From positions 1 to 8,988 of the forward strand of contig DAOWOG010000028.1 in the NCBI GenBank assembly GCA_030642185.1: DNA of 8,988 bases, read 5' to 3'. The stretch comes from Helicobacteraceae bacterium (GTDB taxonomy: Bacteria; Campylobacterota; Campylobacteria; Campylobacterales; Sulfurimonadaceae). The stretch's first letter is position 1; each line of letters starts with the position of its first letter. Under the pieces are notes generated by a model, which was not told the origin of the DNA, made no database searches, and worked only from the letters and a program-made list of their open reading frames with translations. Made by a program: the position numbers and the translations under genes. Below, piece by piece: positions 6,334 to 8,988 of the stretch.

Positions 6334-8064
6334 TTGCGTTTCATCTTTATATCTATCGTCTTTATGATTTTCGCTTCTCTCTCTGCCGATCAAAACAACA
6401 CTTTAAATACTTCATTTGATTTTACTGCTAAAGAAAAAGCATGGATAAAAAAGAACCGCACTATCCGTTTTACAGGTGATCCGAACTGGCTCCCATTTGA
6501 AGCTTTTGATAATAATGGAAAATATATCGGTATTGTAGCAGACCTTCTAGACCTCATTGAAGAGAGGGCGGGTTTGCAAATGCATAGAATACCTACGAAA
6601 AACTGGAACGATTCCGTAAAATATCTTCGCTCTGAAAAGGTCGATATGCTGAGCGAAACAACAGATTCTCCACTTCGAAATAAATTTGATTTTACTGACT
6701 CTTTTTTGACAAATCCAATTGTCATCGTTATGCAAAAAAACCATCGCCATGTCAATAGTATCTCTGCCATTTCTGATCAAAAGATTGCGCTTATCAAAGG
6801 GTACGGCTATATATCAAAAATAGAGAAGCAATATCCATCTATTTCTTTTTATAAAGTAGAAAATATACAGGATGGATTAAGCGGCGTTTCTGATGGTAAA
6901 TACGATGCAATGGTGTGCACGATGGCACTTGGAGGCTATACGATCACTCAAATGGAACTTAACAATATCAGTATTGTCGGTGAAACCGGATTTTCAACCA
7001 AGCTCGCCTTTGCCGTTCGAAGAGACTATCCGGAGTTGATCTCTATTTTAAATAAAGTCTTAAAAAGTATCGATCTCGAAACAATGCAGAATATACTCTT
7101 TAAATGGGTCACCTTCAAATATGTCGAAAAAGTCAATTATACGCTGCTTTACCAAATTGCATTTTTTGCTTTTTTAGTGATAAGCGGTACACTGTTTTGG
7201 AATAGACGGCTAAAGCAGGAGATAAGCCGACGTACAGAACTTCAGCAGGAAGTGGATACTGCAAATAGACTTCTGACGGATTCACTTGAATTCGCGTCGC
7301 TGATACAACAGGCAATTATTCCCGAGGATCAAGAGTTTGATGATTTCTTTGATGATCATATGACGATTTGGGAGCCCAGAGACATTGTCGGTGGCGACAT
7401 CTACTTTTTAAATCCACTTCGTAATGACGATGAGATCGTACTGATGGTAATTGACTGTACCGGCCATGGCGTACCGGGTGCATTTGTAACCATGTCGGTC
7501 AAAGCGATTGAGAGGCAGATGATCAGTTATATTTTAAATAATGACCAGGATGTCAGCCCGGCAGATCTCCTGGGGGTTTTCAATCGCAGTATCAAACATC
7601 TGCTTAAACAGCAGGATAAAAGCTCCATCTCCAATGCCGGATTTGATGCCGGTATCCTTTACATCAACAAGAGAGTGAAGAGGGCACTTTTTGCCGGTGC
7701 ACACATCGGCCTTTTCTACATTCAAGATGGATCGACAAATTACATCAAAGGCAACCGGCACTCAATCGGCTACAAAACGTCCAATCCTGATTATCGCTTT
7801 GAAGACCATGAAATCAGTCTTGATTCAACCATCACTTTTTACCTCACTTCCGATGGGTACATTGAACAAAATGGCGGCAACAAAGGCTTTCCGATGGGTA
7901 AAAATCGGTTCAAAAAAATTATTACCGAACACCACAATGAACCGATGCATCAACAAAAAGAGATACTGATCAAAGAGCTTAAAACCTATCAGGGAGCCTT
8001 ATCACGCAATGATGATATTACCGTTGTGGGCGTCGTTATCAACGCAGAAGAGGAGAAGTCATGA
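6334..8064 (+). CDS. SiaA-like membrane PP2C/SpoIIE phosphatase with periplasmic SBP_bac_3 sensor
   Basis: Transmembrane Ser/Thr phosphatase of 576 aa. Residues 1-18 are a signal peptide or first helix. An SBP_bac_3 domain spans about 42-262, with R115 in the usual carboxylate-binding place. A membrane helix (about 270-289) and a coiled coil (about 291-325) lead to the PP2C/SpoIIE domain (about 330-570). Metal-binding motifs are intact: PRDIVGGD (D355), DCTGHGVPGAF (D374), TSDGYIEQ (D507) and RNDDIT (D560/D561). The motifs and the following siaB- and siaC-like genes match SiaA of the P. aeruginosa SiaABCD pathway, which dephosphorylates SiaC. The sensor differs: as known to me, Pseudomonas SiaA has a Cache-type domain plus HAMP, whereas here there is an SBP_bac_3 domain and no HAMP is evident. 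The sensor half resembles the second SBP_bac_3 of the kinase at 104-3397. The start is TTG with AAGGA six bases upstream. The stop overlaps the next start by four bases (ATGA). Confidence 0.92.
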   Translation: MRFIFISIVFMIFASLSADQNNTLNTSFDFTAKEKAWIKKNRTIRFTGDPNWLPFEAFDNNGKYIGIVADLLDLIEERAGLQMHRIPTKNWNDSVKYLRSEKVDMLSETTDSPLRNKFDFTDSFLTNPIVIVMQKNHRHVNSISAISDQKIALIKGYGYISKIEKQYPSISFYKVENIQDGLSGVSDGKYDAMVCTMALGGYTITQMELNNISIVGETGFSTKLAFAVRRDYPELISILNKVLKSIDLETMQNILFKWVTFKYVEKVNYTLLYQIAFFAFLVISGTLFWNRRLKQEISRRTELQQEVDTANRLLTDSLEFASLIQQAIIPEDQEFDDFFDDHMTIWEPRDIVGGDIYFLNPLRNDDEIVLMVIDCTGHGVPGAFVTMSVKAIERQMISYILNNDQDVSPADLLGVFNRSIKHLLKQQDKSSISNAGFDAGILYINKRVKRALFAGAHIGLFYIQDGSTNYIKGNRHSIGYKTSNPDYRFEDHEISLDSTITFYLTSDGYIEQNGGNKGFPMGKNRFKKIITEHHNEPMHQQKEILIKELKTYQGALSRNDDITVVGVVINAEEEKS

Positions 8065-8603
8065 ATCTGTTGAAGTATAAAGAGATCAATGATGATGCAG
8101 GTGTGATTTTTAGTTTCAGCGGTAGGATTTCACAGTCTGTTCTTTCGGGTATTGCAGAAACACTTGAAAAAGAGTTTGTAAGCAACGGCCTCGACTACAA
8201 TACCATTCACAGTATTTTTGCCATTTTTATTGAGCAGATGCAAAATGTCATGAACTACTCGAACGAACGCGTCCACAAAGAAGGAAATGTTTTTGAAAGT
8301 CCCGGAATCTGTATCGTCGGGTATGATGCAGAAAAAGGAAAATACTATGTCAGCAGTGCCAATATGATGAAACTCTCCGATGAAAAAAAACTGATATTTG
8401 TACTTGAAAAAATCAATGCAATGGATAATGATACCTTGCGGTCTTATTACAAAGAGCTGCGCCGAAGCGGACTGAACAGCCATGAACATGGGGCAGGGCT
8501 CGGATTTTTGGAGATGGCAAAAAAATCTTCAGAACCTTTTGAGTACAATATCACCTCACTGGATTCAGAAAACGCATTTTTTGAAATAAAAGTTACGGTA
8601 TAG
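8061..8603 (+). CDS. siaB: SiaB family GHKL-type protein kinase
   Basis: Cytoplasmic protein of 180 aa with no signal peptide or membrane helix. It is a small GHKL ATPase fold: the N-box-like helix FIEQMQNVMNYS (about 57-67, N62) and the G2-type glycine loop HGAGLGFLEMA (143-153) are visible, and there is no HisKA domain. This fits the SiaB family (DUF6272 as I recall it), which phosphorylates SiaC on a Ser/Thr and opposes SiaA, much like an anti-sigma-factor kinase of the SpoIIAB/RsbW type. The ATG overlaps the stop of the phosphatase gene (ATGA), and the siaC-like gene begins seven bases after its stop, so the three are almost certainly made from one mRNA. Family assignment rests on motif and context together; length is as expected. 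Confidence 0.88.
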   Translation: MNLLKYKEINDDAGVIFSFSGRISQSVLSGIAETLEKEFVSNGLDYNTIHSIFAIFIEQMQNVMNYSNERVHKEGNVFESPGICIVGYDAEKGKYYVSSANMMKLSDEKKLIFVLEKINAMDNDTLRSYYKELRRSGLNSHEHGAGLGFLEMAKKSSEPFEYNITSLDSENAFFEIKVTV

Positions 8604-8610
8604 GAAAAAA

Positions 8611-8988
8611 ATGGAAATTTTAAACATCGAAGCTACAAAATACACACCTGAAATACATCTGGATCATCATAAAGGACATCTCTCATTTATCGGTAAATCC
8701 TATCCTGAAAATACTTTTTATTTTTATTCTCCTGTCATTACATGGGTAGAAGAATATTTTTCCACCGTGCAGAAAATGACAACTAAGATCGATATGGACA
8801 TCATCTATTTTAATTCCAGCAGCTCAAAACTTTTTTTTGACTTTTTTGATATTCTCGAAGAGGCGCATCTCGCCGGACATGCGATAGAAGTCAATTGGCA
8901 TTATGATGCAGAAAATGAAAGTGCTGAAGAAGCCGGTGAAGACTTCAAAGAAGATTTTGAGCATCTTTCTTTCAATATTGTGCAAAAG
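8611..8988 (+). CDS. siaC: SiaC family regulatory phosphoprotein (DUF1987), open at the window edge
   Basis: 126 codons are present with no stop before the edge; SiaC proteins are about this long, so only the very C-terminus is missing. Family landmarks are T-P-E-I near residue 12, GKSYPENTFYFYSPVITWVEEYF (residues 28-50, of which SYPEN and W45 are the most telling), YFNSSSSK (66-73), DILEEAHLAGH and WHYDAENES. In P. aeruginosa SiaC is phosphorylated by SiaB on Thr68, within an N-T-S-S context; the matching residue here appears to be S69 in the N-S-S-S-S run (68-72). Unphosphorylated SiaC binds and activates the diguanylate cyclase SiaD. The start ATG follows the siaB stop by seven bases with AGGA (8602-8605) as Shine-Dalgarno. 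Which cyclase it controls here is unknown: either one encoded beyond the edge or the CheY-GGDEF protein at 3535. Confidence 0.9.
   Translation, partial: MEILNIEATKYTPEIHLDHHKGHLSFIGKSYPENTFYFYSPVITWVEEYFSTVQKMTTKIDMDIIYFNSSSSKLFFDFFDILEEAHLAGHAIEVNWHYDAENESAEEAGEDFKEDFEHLSFNIVQK

Noticed and set aside
6390..6780. Minus-strand open frames under the phosphatase gene, the longest 126 codons
   Set aside because: They lie opposite well-supported SBP_bac_3 coding sequence, show no recognisable protein features and have no convincing start sites.

Overview
The window looks like chromosomal DNA of a member of the Campylobacterota (Epsilonproteobacteria), probably a free-living sulfur- or hydrogen-oxidising relative of Sulfurimonas, Sulfuricurvum or Sulfurovum. 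The reasons are the AT-rich, Lys/Ile/Phe-rich proteins, the sensor kinase built from NMT1/THI5-like and SBP_bac_3 modules, the CheY-GGDEF regulator and the tight gene packing. The genus cannot be fixed from sequence reading alone. No rRNA, tRNA, CRISPR array or intact insertion sequence is visible.

Left part (1-3534): only the first two codons of a minus-strand gene are present at the left edge (start at 6), with a strong Shine-Dalgarno and its own extended -10 promoter. A very large minus-strand hybrid sensor follows (104-3397, 1097 aa). It has a signal peptide, an NMT1/THI5-like domain, two SBP_bac_3 domains, one membrane helix and a histidine kinase core. The 137-base divergent region to its right carries a near-consensus sigma-54 promoter firing rightward. 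The -24 box of that promoter coincides with the -35 box of a candidate sigma-70 promoter for the kinase.

Middle (3535-5785): a CheY-GGDEF response regulator, the probable partner of the kinase, is followed by a 151-base gap. The gap holds a perfect TATAAT and a 70-bp element with 17-bp perfect inverted ends and near-identical 9-base flanks, possibly a MITE-like relic. Next comes a secreted mosaic protein with MORN_2-like repeats, a DUF1566-like segment and a C-terminal SPOR-like domain.

Right part (5845-8988): four tightly packed genes form a probable operon. They encode a small outer-membrane beta-barrel-like protein, a SiaA-type membrane PP2C/SpoIIE phosphatase with a periplasmic SBP_bac_3 sensor, a SiaB-type GHKL kinase and a SiaC-type phosphoprotein (DUF1987) that runs to the window edge. 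In Pseudomonas aeruginosa, SiaA and SiaB set the phosphorylation state of SiaC, and unphosphorylated SiaC activates the diguanylate cyclase SiaD. A siaD-like gene would be expected just beyond the right edge.

Taken together, the window appears to be a c-di-GMP signalling locus with two parallel input routes: kinase to CheY-GGDEF, and phosphatase/kinase to SiaC. The periplasmic sensor module of the phosphatase is clearly related to the second SBP_bac_3 module of the histidine kinase, up to and into the membrane helix. The two routes may therefore read related ligands. The cell-envelope proteins encoded between them may be outputs or accessory sensors, but that is inference.
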